A stretch of 64,000 bases of DNA. Origin: Azospirillum brasilense (GTDB lineage: Bacteria > Pseudomonadota > Alphaproteobacteria > Azospirillales > Azospirillaceae). Of the stretch, positions 16,833 through 25,203 are shown piece by piece. The notes beneath the pieces were generated by a model. The model was not told the origin of the DNA and made no database searches. It saw only the letters and a program-made list of their open reading frames with translations. Each line of letters opens with the position of its first letter. The first letter of the stretch is position 1. Both the position numbers and the translations under genes were made by a program. The stretch lies in NCBI RefSeq assembly GCF_001315015.1, contig NZ_CP012914.1, positions 1,116,001 to 1,180,000 on the forward strand. The letters run 5' to 3'.

Positions 16833-17420
16833 ATGACAACTCCCGCCGTCCTCACCTCCTCCCGGCTGATCCTGCGCCCCTGGCGCGACGGGGACAGCGA
16901 GGCCTTCCACGCGCTGTCGCAGAACCCCGCGGTGATGGAGCATCTGCTGCCGCTACCCGACCGGGCGACCAGCGACGCGGTGATCCAGCGCATCGGCGCG
17001 CATTTCGACCGGCATGGTTTCGGCTTCTGGGCGGTGGAGCGACCCGGCCACAGCCCCTTCATCGGCTTCGTCGGTCTGGCCCACGTGACGTGGGAGGCGC
17101 CCTTCGCCCCCGCCGTGGAGGTGGGCTGGCGGCTCGATCCCGCCCATTGGGGGCAGGGGCTGGCGACCGAGGCGGCCGGGCTGGCGCTGGCCTACGGGTT
17201 CGGCGTGGCCGGGCTGGACGAGATCGTGGCCTTCACCGTACCGGAGAACCGGCGGTCGCGGCGGGTCATGGAACGGTTGGGCATGGAGCGTGACGCGGCG
17301 GGCGACTTCGACCACCCGCGGGTACCCGACGGGCATCGCCTGAAGCGGCACGTCCTTTACCGGATCGGACGTAACCGCTGGCAGGATGGGATCGGCATTG
17401 GTGTCAGCGGACCAGGATGA
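16833..17420 (+). CDS. RimJ/RimL-type GNAT acetyltransferase
   Basis: The protein has 195 residues. The start TTPAVLTSSRLILRPWRDGDSEAF and the acetyl-CoA region VGWRLDPAHWGQGLATEAAG place it in the RimJ/RimL (Acetyltransf_3) group, ending with VPENRRSRRVMERLGM. Such enzymes acetylate ribosomal protein N-termini or small amines; the target here is unknown. The last 17 bp overlap the convergent small secreted-protein gene, an unusual tail-to-tail overlap. Confidence 0.88.
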   Translation: MTTPAVLTSSRLILRPWRDGDSEAFHALSQNPAVMEHLLPLPDRATSDAVIQRIGAHFDRHGFGFWAVERPGHSPFIGFVGLAHVTWEAPFAPAVEVGWRLDPAHWGQGLATEAAGLALAYGFGVAGLDEIVAFTVPENRRSRRVMERLGMERDAAGDFDHPRVPDGHRLKRHVLYRIGRNRWQDGIGIGVSGPG

Positions 17421-17817
17421 GGCTGTTGCGGTCGCTCGTCTCGTCGGAGACCTGGAAGGGCTTGCCGACGTAGAAGGCCTGGCAACGCTTGCCGCCGGAC
17501 AGGCGGGTCAGTCCGGCCTCCCACTCCTGCCCGCGCGGTCCGAGGATGCGCAGTTTCAACTGGTCGAGCAGCGGGAATATCTGATAGCCCTCGAGGTCCA
17601 ACGGCTCCCCCTTCGCGGAGAAGGCGTCCTGGTTCAGCGTGAGCGTCTTGCCGTTGAGGTCCAGCTTGACATCCTGCGCCCACGGGCACCCGCCGCCACC
17701 GGCCGGCTTGTCGCTGGCCGCAACCGGTTCCACGGTCAGGACCGCCGGGACGAGGGCACAGGTCAAGGCGAGTGCGCAGATGTTCAAAGTGCTTTTCATC
17801 GGCAAGGTGCTTTTCAT
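17404..17817 (-). CDS. Small secreted protein of unknown function
   Basis: A 137-residue protein with an N-terminal signal peptide (NICALALTCALVPAVLTVEPVAAS). The mature part is about 105 residues with two cysteines (GGGGCPWAQ and GKRCQAFYVG) that could form one disulfide. No family is recognised. The start region is duplicated: MKSTLP-MKSTLN comes from two near-identical 12-bp blocks at 17788-17799 and 17806-17817. The outer ATG at 17817 is chosen because GAGGA lies upstream of it; ATG 17799 is an alternative. Confidence 0.6.
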   Translation of the reverse strand: MKSTLPMKSTLNICALALTCALVPAVLTVEPVAASDKPAGGGGCPWAQDVKLDLNGKTLTLNQDAFSAKGEPLDLEGYQIFPLLDQLKLRILGPRGQEWEAGLTRLSGGKRCQAFYVGKPFQVSDETSDRNSLILVR

Positions 17818-18015
17818 GGGCGGGACGCGGTCCTCGCGCTGAATACCCCAGTATGTTTCGGGGCGATGGATGCAGCATAATTTTAGCAAAAGTGAAACGC
17901 AACGCGGGGCTTCTCGTGGGTGGGTTGCGGGAACGGCAGGACTTGTGACAAATCCGGCCGCAGGCCCGCATGAACCACCGGCCTCCGGTACCTCTCAAGC
18001 CGTCGAGCACTTCCT

Positions 18016-19788
18016 ATGGCGACGATCATCGAGGCCCTTCTGGCCGCCATCGACCATCACCAGTCGGGCCGCCTGGCCGAGGCGGCGACGCTCTACGGAC
18101 GGATTCTGGAGGCCGACCCCGAACAGCCCGACGCCGCCCAGCTTCTCGGGGTGCTTCAGGCGCAGACGGGGCGTCCGGCGGAAGGGGCGCGTTTGTTGCG
18201 CCGGGCGCTGGCGTTGCGTCCCGTTTCGGCGGGCGCGCAATCGAATTTGGCCGGCGCGCTTCAGACCATGGGGGACGCGGCGGCGGCAGAGGCCGGCTAC
18301 GCCCGCGCCCTGCGGCTGGACCCACTGCTGGCCGACGCCCACGCCAGCCGGGCCGGCGCCCTGCGCGACCTGAACCGGGTGTCGGAGGCCGCCCGTTCGG
18401 CACAGCGGGCGCTGGCATTGCTCCCGGCCTCGGCGGATGCCCTGGTGAACCTTGCCGAGACGGCCCTGGCCGGACGGCGAGCGGAGGAGGCGGAGCGGAC
18501 GGCCCGCCGCGCCGCCGCGCTGGCGCCGGGATCGTCGGCGGCCTGGATGATGCTCGGTTCCGCCCGCGCGGCGCGGAAGCGCTGGAACGAGGCGGAGGCC
18601 GCCTACCGCACGGCGCTGGACCTCGCCCCCGGCTATGGCGCGGCGTGGGGAAATCTCGGATCGCTGCTCGCCGGGCAGGGGCGGTTCGACGAGGCGCTGG
18701 CGGCTTTCGCCACGGCGGAGCAACGCGGCTTTTGCGGCCCATCCCTATGGTCGGCGCGCGGCACCGCGTGGCTCGCCATGGCCCGACCGGCGGAGGCTCT
18801 GGCCGACTTCGACCGGGTGCTGGAGGTCCGCCCCGACGATGCCGGGATGCGCTGGAACCGCGGCTTCGCCCGGCTGCTGGTCGGCGATTGCGAGGGTGGC
18901 TGGCCGGAGTTCGACTGGCGCCGCCACGACGCACGGGCGGAACCCCCCTGGCGCCGCTTCGCCCAGCCCACCTGGACCGGCGGCGACATCGCCGGGCACA
19001 CCGTCCTGCTCTACGCCGAGCAGGGGTTGGGCGACACCCTGCAGTTCGTCCGCTACGTCCCGCTGGTGGCGGCGCGCGGGGCGCGGGTGATCGTCGAGGT
19101 GCAACGGCCCTTGATGAGCGTTCTGTCGGGCCTGCCGGGGATGGGGCAACTGATTGCCCGCGGCGACCCGCTTCCGGATTTCGATCTGGAATGCCCGCTG
19201 ATGAGCCTGCCGCGCGCCTTCGGGACCAGGCTGGACGACGTACCGGCCACCGTGCCCTATCTGCACCCCGACCCGGAACGCGCTGCCGCCTGGAGCGATC
19301 GGCTGGCGGCCGGGCCGGGCCTGCGGGTCGGGCTGGTCTGGGCGGGCAACCCGCGCTTTCCCGGCGACGCGCTGCGCTCGCCCCGGCTGGCCGGGCTGCG
19401 GCCGGTGCTGGACGTGCCGGGCGTGCGCTTTTACGGGCTCCAGAAGGGGCCGGGGCGCGAGGATTTGGATCGGGTGCCGATGCCGTCCTCCTTCACCGAT
19501 CTCGGCCCGGACATCGCCGATTTCGCCGACACCGCGGCGATCATGGCCAACCTCGACCTCGTGATCTCCTCCTGCACCGGACCGGCGCATCTGGCCGGGG
19601 CGCTGGGCGTGCCGGTGTGGGTGGTGCTTCCGCACTCGCCGGACTGGCGCTGGCTGCTGGAGCGGGAGGATAGCCCCTGGTACCCCAACGCCCGGCTGTT
19701 CCGTCAGACGCGCGTCGGCGATTGGGCGGAGGTGGCCGGGCGCGTCGCCGACGCGTTGCGGAATGCGGCCCTTAGGACTTCAGCGTGA
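18016..19788 (+). CDS. TPR-repeat protein with GT-B glycosyltransferase-like C-terminus
   Basis: A 590-residue cytosolic protein. About 300 N-terminal residues are TPR repeats (for example LAEAATLYGRILEADPEQPDA). The C-terminal half has LLYAEQGLGDTLQFVRYVP and LDLVISSCTGPAHLAGALGVP, typical of the heptosyltransferase-like/GT41-like tail of TPR glycosyltransferases. Such proteins are found in protein or polysaccharide glycosylation systems; the acceptor is unknown. It overlaps the convergent flagellar hook gene by 17 bp. The protein encoded at 59635 is a clear paralogue with the same layout. A function in flagellin or hook glycosylation is speculation based only on position. Confidence 0.82.
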   Translation: MATIIEALLAAIDHHQSGRLAEAATLYGRILEADPEQPDAAQLLGVLQAQTGRPAEGARLLRRALALRPVSAGAQSNLAGALQTMGDAAAAEAGYARALRLDPLLADAHASRAGALRDLNRVSEAARSAQRALALLPASADALVNLAETALAGRRAEEAERTARRAAALAPGSSAAWMMLGSARAARKRWNEAEAAYRTALDLAPGYGAAWGNLGSLLAGQGRFDEALAAFATAEQRGFCGPSLWSARGTAWLAMARPAEALADFDRVLEVRPDDAGMRWNRGFARLLVGDCEGGWPEFDWRRHDARAEPPWRRFAQPTWTGGDIAGHTVLLYAEQGLGDTLQFVRYVPLVAARGARVIVEVQRPLMSVLSGLPGMGQLIARGDPLPDFDLECPLMSLPRAFGTRLDDVPATVPYLHPDPERAAAWSDRLAAGPGLRVGLVWAGNPRFPGDALRSPRLAGLRPVLDVPGVRFYGLQKGPGREDLDRVPMPSSFTDLGPDIADFADTAAIMANLDLVISSCTGPAHLAGALGVPVWVVLPHSPDWRWLLEREDSPWYPNARLFRQTRVGDWAEVAGRVADALRNAALRTSA

Positions 19789-21142
19789 TCGTCGTCGTGG
19801 TCATCTCGTCGGCGGTGGACACCAGCTTGGAGGCGGCGGAGTAGGTGCGCTGCGCCTGGATCAGCGTGGTGAACTGCTCCTCGATCTTGACGTTCGAACC
19901 CTCGACGCTGGCCGTGTTCAGCGACGCCCCGACGGTCTTCGGCGCACTGGTGCCGGTCTCGTTGGTCAGGTTGCCGAAGGAGTTCAGGCGGATGGCGCCG
20001 GAATTGGCGGTGGTCCGGAACATGGTGCCGGACACGCTTTCCAGGTCGGTCGGGTTGACCACCGTCGCGTCTGGGATGCGGTAGATGTAGCGCTGCTTTC
20101 CGCCCTGGAAGTTCGCGGCGACAAAGCCGTCCGCGGTCAGCTCCGCCCCCTGGTAGGTGCCGGCGCGGATGCCGTTGTTGCCCTGGACGATGCCCAGATC
20201 CATGCCGGCGATGGTCGTGATGGAATTGCTCATCTTCCCATAGGAGCCGAGATCCAGCGTCGTCTGGGCGAAGTCGCCGCCGGGATTCAGCGTCAGTGTC
20301 ACTGGGGCGCCGGTGGCGCCGCCGGTCAGCGTGCCGTTGCGGGCAAAGTTCAGCGTGCCGAGCGATTGCCATGTGGTCGGGTCGTTCACATTGCCGTTGC
20401 CCACCGGCTTGCCGTCCGCGCCGATGACGCCGGCGTTGAAGACCTGCCATGTCGAGGTGCCGTCCTCCGCCTGCCCGGTCTTCAGGAAGCGCAAGGCCAT
20501 CGCCCCGTCGGCGCCGTTCTTGTCCACCATGTTCAGAACAACGCCGGTCGTGTTCGCCGTGGTGATCTGGCCGGTCACCGGCTCCTGGTCGTAGGGCAGG
20601 TTGAGATTCAGCGACGCCTGGGTCGAGGCTTCTCGGTAGTCCTGCAATCCGCTCAGCGAGACCGGAGTCATGCTGCTCAGGCTGCCGAAGGAGCCGGTGC
20701 CGCTGGCGGGGTCGAGCTTGAACCCCATCAGTGCCTTGCCGGCGCCGTTCACCAGACGGCCTTCCTTGTCGGGAGAGAAGTCGCCGGACCGTGTCAGGAA
20801 AACCGAATCGTCGCTCGTCCGGGTGGTGGTCGCGGTCGTGCCGGCCTGGGCGTCCAAGTCCTGGACAAGGAAAAAGCCGTTGCCGACGATGGCCGCGTTG
20901 GTGGTGATGTCGGTGCGGGTGACGGTGCCGCCGCTGTGGTCCAGCCGCTCGAAGGCGCGCACGCCGTTGCCGGGGTCCTTGTTGCCGGTGCGGTCGCTCA
21001 GAACGAAGTCGGAGAACTGGGTTTCCGACGCTTTGAAACCGGACGTCGAGGCGTTCGCGATGTTGTTCGAAATGGTGCCCAGGGCGCGGTTCTGCGCCGT
21101 CAGCCCAAGAACGCCATTGTTGAAGATCGTGGTGATGCCCAT
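19772..21142 (-). CDS. flgE: Flagellar hook protein FlgE
   Basis: A 456-residue axial protein. The conserved FlgBCEGK N-terminus (FNNGVLGLTAQNRALGTISNNIANASTSGFKAS) and C-terminus (EGSNVKIEEQFTTLIQAQRTYSAASKLVSTADEM) bracket a variable surface region. FlgE polymerises outside the cell into the hook after export by the flagellar type III system, so it has no Sec signal. It sits alone, away from other flagellar structural genes in this window. A sigma-54 promoter lies about 60 bp upstream (see the promoter entry). Confidence 0.95.
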   Translation of the reverse strand: MGITTIFNNGVLGLTAQNRALGTISNNIANASTSGFKASETQFSDFVLSDRTGNKDPGNGVRAFERLDHSGGTVTRTDITTNAAIVGNGFFLVQDLDAQAGTTATTTRTSDDSVFLTRSGDFSPDKEGRLVNGAGKALMGFKLDPASGTGSFGSLSSMTPVSLSGLQDYREASTQASLNLNLPYDQEPVTGQITTANTTGVVLNMVDKNGADGAMALRFLKTGQAEDGTSTWQVFNAGVIGADGKPVGNGNVNDPTTWQSLGTLNFARNGTLTGGATGAPVTLTLNPGGDFAQTTLDLGSYGKMSNSITTIAGMDLGIVQGNNGIRAGTYQGAELTADGFVAANFQGGKQRYIYRIPDATVVNPTDLESVSGTMFRTTANSGAIRLNSFGNLTNETGTSAPKTVGASLNTASVEGSNVKIEEQFTTLIQAQRTYSAASKLVSTADEMTTTTITLKS

Positions 21143-21200
21143 GGTCCGGCCGCCTCATTTCCGTCCGTGCGCGTCCGTCGGAACACGCCGAACCGAGAAA

Positions 21201-21216
21201 TGCAACCACTGTGCCA
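21201..21216 (-). promoter_or_regulatory. Sigma-54 (RpoN) -24/-12 promoter of flgE
   Basis: On the minus strand TGGCAC (plus 21211-21216), then exactly 5 bp, then TTGCA (plus 21201-21205) matches the -24/-12 consensus TGGCAC-N5-TTGCA. The transcription start would be near 21190, giving a leader of about 48 nt before ATG 21142. RpoN-dependent hook genes are common in polar-flagellated bacteria. The spacing and consensus match leave little doubt. Confidence 0.88.
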
Positions 21217-21341
21217 GAAGGCAGAGGAGGGGGGTGTGCGGGCCTCAGGGCGATGGGATGGGCAGAAATTTCCCGGCGGACTTGGCTTCTCACCGTCCGC
21301 TGGGCAGCTTTCGCCCACCCGGCACCCTCAATCGACCGGCC

Positions 21342-22034
21342 TCAATCGACCGGTTCAAACATCTTGGTCTGGGAGTTGATGGCCCACAGGTCGCCGCTGT
21401 CGAGGTCGAACCACCAGCCGTGCAGCTCCAGCGTCCCGGCCTCGACCCGCTCGCGGACGAAGGGGAAGGTCATCAGATTGTCGACCGAGGTGCGGACCGC
21501 GGCGCGCTCGATGACGTCGGGCTTCTGCTGAAGGCGCTCGAACTCGGCCTTGCGCCGGTCCTCGTCGGTCTCTCCCTGGGCGGGCGGGATGTAGGGATCG
21601 AGCGCCGCGCTGGCGATCGACACCCAGGGCGACACGAAGTCGTTCTGGTCCGGCTCGCCCTTGCGCAGGCGGATCAGCCCCTGGATGCCGCCGCACAGGG
21701 CGTGGCCCAGCACGATGACGTGGCTGACCTGGAGCACCCGCACGGCGTATTCGATGGCCGCCGAGGTGCCGTGGTAGCTGCCGTCCGGCTGGTAGGGCGG
21801 GACGAGGTTGGCGACGTTGCGGACGACGAACATCTCGCCGGGCTCCGCCTGGGTGAGCAGCGCCGGATCGACGCGGCTGTCGGAGCAGCCGATCATCAGA
21901 ATCTTCGGCTTCTGCCCCTCCTCGACGAGCTGGCGCATGCTGTCGGGCCGGCGCTCGTAATAGCGCGCCCGGAAGCCTTTCATCCCGGCGAGAAGCTGAC
22001 GAATCGGAACGTCCTGGTCGCGGGTGTGTGGCAT
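21342..22034 (-). CDS. Beta-class carbonic anhydrase
   Basis: A 230-residue zinc enzyme that interconverts CO2 and bicarbonate. CSDSRVDP supplies the zinc Cys50, the Asp52/Arg54 dyad and the active-site region. VIVLGHALCGG supplies the zinc His111 and Cys114. There is no signal peptide, so it is cytosolic. The stop is next to a 14-bp tandem repeat (21329-21355). The family is certain; a role in supplying bicarbonate for carboxylation is the usual inference. Confidence 0.96.
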   Translation of the reverse strand: MPHTRDQDVPIRQLLAGMKGFRARYYERRPDSMRQLVEEGQKPKILMIGCSDSRVDPALLTQAEPGEMFVVRNVANLVPPYQPDGSYHGTSAAIEYAVRVLQVSHVIVLGHALCGGIQGLIRLRKGEPDQNDFVSPWVSIASAALDPYIPPAQGETDEDRRKAEFERLQQKPDVIERAAVRTSVDNLMTFPFVRERVEAGTLELHGWWFDLDSGDLWAINSQTKMFEPVD

Positions 22035-22091
22035 CGTTCTGATACCCCTCTTCGGTCGGGATTTAGCGGATGCGGTATAGCCCAGGCCGGG

Positions 22092-22685
22092 TCATGTTTC
22101 CAGAACCTCCGCAGGCGCCGGCTCGCCCCAGCGGCGGACGATGCCCGCGTCCAGCCCGAACAGGTCCAGGGCCCGCCCGACGGCGTGGTCCACCAGATCG
22201 TCGATGGTCTGCGGGCGGCTGTAGAAGGCGGGGACCGGCGGGGCGATCACCGCGCCCATCTCGGCCAGCTGGGTCATGGTGCGCAGGTGTCCGAGATGCA
22301 GCGGCGTCTCGCGCACCATCAGCACCAGCGGGCGGCGCTCCTTCAGCGTGACGTCGGCGGCGCGGGTCAGCAGGGTGGAGGTCACGCCCGTGGCGATCTC
22401 GCTCATCGTGCGGATGGAGCAGGGGGCGACGATCATGCCCATGGCGCGGAAGCTGCCGCTGGCGATGGCCGCGCCAATGTCGGCGGCGGCGTAGGACACG
22501 TCGGCGAGAGCGCGCAGCTCCGCCACCTTCATGTCCGTCTCATGGGCCAGGGTGACTTCGGCGGAGCGGCTGACGACGAGGTGCGATTCGACGCCGATCC
22601 GGCGCAGAACGGACAGCAGCCGGATGCCCAGGATCACGCCCGAGGCTCCACTGATGCCGACGACAAGACGGGAGGGTGCAGTCAT
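22092..22685 (-). CDS. ubiX: Flavin prenyltransferase UbiX
   Basis: A 197-residue flavoprotein that attaches a dimethylallyl group to FMN, making prenylated FMN for the UbiD decarboxylase in ubiquinone synthesis and related pathways. The motifs VVGISGASGVILGIRLL and VVSRSAE, the serine-rich CSIRTMSEIATG and VRETPLHLGHLRTM are all present. ATG 22685 is chosen; the longer open frame adds an Arg/Ser-rich non-coding stretch. It lies between the carbonic anhydrase and trcR genes, both on the same strand. Confidence 0.94.
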   Translation of the reverse strand: MTAPSRLVVGISGASGVILGIRLLSVLRRIGVESHLVVSRSAEVTLAHETDMKVAELRALADVSYAAADIGAAIASGSFRAMGMIVAPCSIRTMSEIATGVTSTLLTRAADVTLKERRPLVLMVRETPLHLGHLRTMTQLAEMGAVIAPPVPAFYSRPQTIDDLVDHAVGRALDLFGLDAGIVRRWGEPAPAEVLET

Positions 22686-22785
22686 TCCGAAGAAGTAGCG
22701 CGCGGGCTGGGCGTCGTCCAGAGCGCGGTCTTCACGGACCGGAAGCCGGGGGCGGTGGGACGGGCCGCTCCCGGCGCACACAAGC

Positions 22786-22818
22786 AAAAAGCCCCCCTCC
22801 CGCCGGGGGAGAGGGGCC
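22786..22818 (-). terminator. Rho-independent terminator after trcR
   Basis: On the minus strand, a GC-rich hairpin (CCCCTCTCCCCC against GGGAGGGGGG) is followed by CTTTTTG. It starts 13 bp past the trcR stop at 22831 and lies before the ubiX start at 22685. The two genes therefore probably have separate transcripts, or trcR transcription is attenuated here. Confidence 0.78.
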
Positions 22819-22830
22819 GGGTAAGCGGCG

Positions 22831-23448
22831 TCAGCGCGCCTCTTGCCGTTCCGAATAGGGCGACTCGTCGCCGTAGCCTTCCTCGCCGTCCTGCGCCTCG
22901 CGCTCTTCCTGGGACAGCGGAACGCCGCCGCGGCGGACGGCCAGGGCCAGGGCCTCCTCCAGCTCGCGCTGGGTGCACAGGCCGAGCAGCACGGGGTTGC
23001 GCGGCTTGATGTTCGGGGCGTTCCAGTGCGTGCGGTCACGCACGGCCGCGATGGTCGGCTTGGTCGTGCCGATCAGGCGGCAAAGCTGGGCGTCCGACAG
23101 CTCCGGATGGTGCTTCAGCAGCCAGGAAATGGCGTCCGGCTTGTCGCCGCGCTTGGTGATCGGGGTGTAGCGCGGCCCCTTGGACCGGGCCGCCGGCAGC
23201 GGCAGGTCGGGGACCAGCAGCTTCAGGCGCAGATCCTGGTTGCGCTCGCAGCGTTCGATCTCGCCCTTGGTCAATTGACCGTTGGCCACCGGGTCCAGCC
23301 CGACCATGCCGACCGCCACCTCGCCATCGGCGATGGCCTGGACCTCCAGGGAATGCAGGCCGCAGAAGGCTGCGATCTGCTCGAAGGTCAAGGATGTGTT
23401 CTCGACCAGCCAGACGGCCGTCGCTTTCGGCATCAAGGGCAGTGCCAT
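22831..23448 (-). CDS. trcR: Cell-cycle transcriptional regulator TrcR (DUF1013)
   Basis: A 205-residue protein with MALPLMPKATAVWLVENTSLTFEQIAAFCGLHSLEVQAIADGEVA, an unmistakable DUF1013 start carrying two helix-turn-helix-like segments. A later DNA-binding-like stretch is SDAQLCRLIGTTKPTIAAV. The family is almost restricted to alphaproteobacteria and is annotated as the TrcR cell-cycle regulator. A GGAGG site precedes ATG 23448; the longer frame to 23541 is not needed. The C-terminal tail is acidic (DGEEGYGDESPYSERQE). Confidence 0.9.
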   Translation of the reverse strand: MALPLMPKATAVWLVENTSLTFEQIAAFCGLHSLEVQAIADGEVAVGMVGLDPVANGQLTKGEIERCERNQDLRLKLLVPDLPLPAARSKGPRYTPITKRGDKPDAISWLLKHHPELSDAQLCRLIGTTKPTIAAVRDRTHWNAPNIKPRNPVLLGLCTQRELEEALALAVRRGGVPLSQEEREAQDGEEGYGDESPYSERQEAR

Positions 23449-23673
23449 CGTCCCTCCTGACAACTCCAACCCGACCGCACCCGCTGGCGGGTGGCGCGAT
23501 CGGCCATACTTTACCGGATGGTCCCGAGCTTCGCCCTCCATATAGGGCCGGAACCGGTCGATGTAAGCGTGCTCGGGCAGGCGGCCGGGAAAACCCGGAC
23601 ACCGATCCCTCTGCTAACCGTCTTGGCGCGCTTTAGCAAGCCCACCCGGCTGTTCGGGAACAAGAATGAAGCG

Positions 23674-23722
23674 AAAAAAATGCTTGAAAGGGGATTCCCG
23701 GCTGTGAATCCGGGGATCCCTT
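23674..23722 (-). terminator. Candidate terminator of the quinone oxidoreductase gene
   Basis: On the minus strand, GGGATCCCCGG and CCGGGAATCCC form an imperfect stem with an 8-nt loop, and a run of T residues (plus A7 at 23674-23680) follows about 10 nt later. It lies 30 bp downstream of the stop at 23755. The distance to the T-run lowers confidence. Confidence 0.5.
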
Positions 23723-23754
23723 CGCAATCCAACGGTTCGCGGGTGCGGTGACGG

Positions 23755-24762
23755 TCAGCCGCCAACCGTCATGACGATCTTGCCGATGTGCGCGCTGGAT
23801 TCCATCAGGGCGTGCGCCTCGGACGCCTGCTCCAGCGTGAAGACCTTGTGGATCACCGGCTTTACCGTGCCGGCTTCCAGCAGCGGCCAGACCTTCTCGC
23901 GCAGGGCGGCGGCAATGCGGCCCTTCTCCTCGACCGAGCGGGCGCGCAACGTGGAGCCGGTGAGGGTCAGGCGCTTGGTCATCACCGGGAACATGTTGAT
24001 GGAGACCTTCGGTCCCTGGAGGAAGGCGATGGAGACGTGCCGCCCGTCCGGGGCCATGATGCCGATGTCGCGGGCGATGTAGTCGCCGCCGACCATGTCC
24101 AGCACCACGTCGACGCCGCGCCCGCCGGTCTCCTTCTGGATGACGGCGGCGAAGTCCTCGGTCTTGTAGTCGATGGCCCGGTCGGCGCCGAGTTCCTCGC
24201 AGGCGCGGCACTTCTCGGCGCTGCCGGCGGTGGTGAAGACCTTGGCCCCGAAGGCCTTGGCGAGCTGGATGGCCGTGGTGCCGATGCCGCTGGAGCCGCC
24301 ATGGACCAGCAGCGTCTCGCCGGGCTTCAGCGCGCCGCGCTCGAACACGTTGGTCCAGACGGTGAAGAAAGTCTCCGGAACGGCCGCGGCCTCGACCATG
24401 CCATAGCCCTTCGGCACGGGGAGGAGCTGCAGCGCCGGAACCACGCAATACTGGGCATAGCCGCCGCCCGAGATCAGGGCGCAGACCGCGTCGTCGGCGG
24501 CCCACTCCGTGACGCCCTCGCCCAGGGCGACGACGCGCCCGGCGATCTCCAGGCCCGGCAGGTCGGAAGCGCCCGGCGGCGGGTCGTACCGGCCCTGGCG
24601 CTGCAGCATGTCCGGGCGGTTGACGCCCGCCGCCTCCACCGCCACCAGCACCTCGCCGGGGCCGGGCACCGGGGCGGGACGCTGCACGGTGCGCAGGACC
24701 TCCGGGCCGCCGGGTTGCGAAATCTCCACGCAGGTCATGCTGTCCGGCAGGGCGATGCCCAT
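23755..24762 (-). CDS. NAD(P)H:quinone oxidoreductase, PIG3/zeta-crystallin-like
   Basis: A 335-residue medium-chain dehydrogenase/reductase without the zinc ligands. PAPVPGPGEVLVAVEAAGVNRPDMLQRQG, ISGGGYAQYCVVP, HGGSSGIGTTAIQLAKAFGA (the Rossmann nucleotide loop) and GGDYIARDI are typical of the PIG3-type quinone oxidoreductases, which reduce quinones with NADPH. The start at 24762 (MGIALPDSM) is well placed; the longer frame adds about 40 residues of low-quality leader. No partner gene is nearby. Confidence 0.88.
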   Translation of the reverse strand: MGIALPDSMTCVEISQPGGPEVLRTVQRPAPVPGPGEVLVAVEAAGVNRPDMLQRQGRYDPPPGASDLPGLEIAGRVVALGEGVTEWAADDAVCALISGGGYAQYCVVPALQLLPVPKGYGMVEAAAVPETFFTVWTNVFERGALKPGETLLVHGGSSGIGTTAIQLAKAFGAKVFTTAGSAEKCRACEELGADRAIDYKTEDFAAVIQKETGGRGVDVVLDMVGGDYIARDIGIMAPDGRHVSIAFLQGPKVSINMFPVMTKRLTLTGSTLRARSVEEKGRIAAALREKVWPLLEAGTVKPVIHKVFTLEQASEAHALMESSAHIGKIVMTVGG

Positions 24763-24960
24763 GGTGTCTCCCCCATTCCTCGTTGACGCGGTGTCCACCG
24801 TTCCGGCTGTCGCCGTTCCGGGCGGCCGGGCCGTTTGTGTCCGCAGGCGTCCAAAGTTAGAATTCCGCACCGGCGCTGACAAGCACGCCCCGCCGGCCTT
24901 TCCGACGGGCGGGAAGCGGACGGCGCGGGGCAGGGATGCGCACGCGGGAGGAGAAGCCCT

Positions 24961-25149
24961 ATGGACATTGACGATCTGGAGCCGCGCAAGGCCAAGCCGG
25001 CGCTAAAGGACCTGACCGCGCTGGGCGTGGCGGAGCTGAAGGACTACATCGCCGGGCTGGAGGCGGAGATCGCCCGCGCCCGCGCCGCCATCGCCAGCAA
25101 GGAGGCGCAGAAGAACGCCGCCGAGGCCTTCTTCAAGAAGCCGTCCTGA
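24961..25149 (+). CDS. DUF1192 family small protein
   Basis: A 62-residue protein, MDIDDLEPRKAKPALKDLTALGVAELKDYIAGLEAEIARARAAIA..., the full DUF1192 layout: acidic start, KDLTALGVAEL core and a coiled-coil tail. GGGAGGAG lies upstream of the ATG. The family is short, alphaproteobacterial and of unknown function. It is divergent from the quinone oxidoreductase gene. Confidence 0.88.
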   Translation: MDIDDLEPRKAKPALKDLTALGVAELKDYIAGLEAEIARARAAIASKEAQKNAAEAFFKKPS

Positions 25150-25155
25150 TAATGG

Positions 25156-25187
25156 GAAAAGCCCCTCGCCCGGGATGGGAGAGGGGC
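25156..25187 (-). terminator. Terminator after the DUF2189 gene
   Basis: On the minus strand GCCCCTC-TCCCATCCCGGGC-GAGGGGC is followed by TTTT. It is 17 bp downstream of the DUF2189 stop at 25204 and 7 bp past the convergent DUF1192 stop at 25149, so it may serve both. Confidence 0.72.
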
Positions 25188-25203
25188 ATCGGTCCGTGAA
25201 ATC

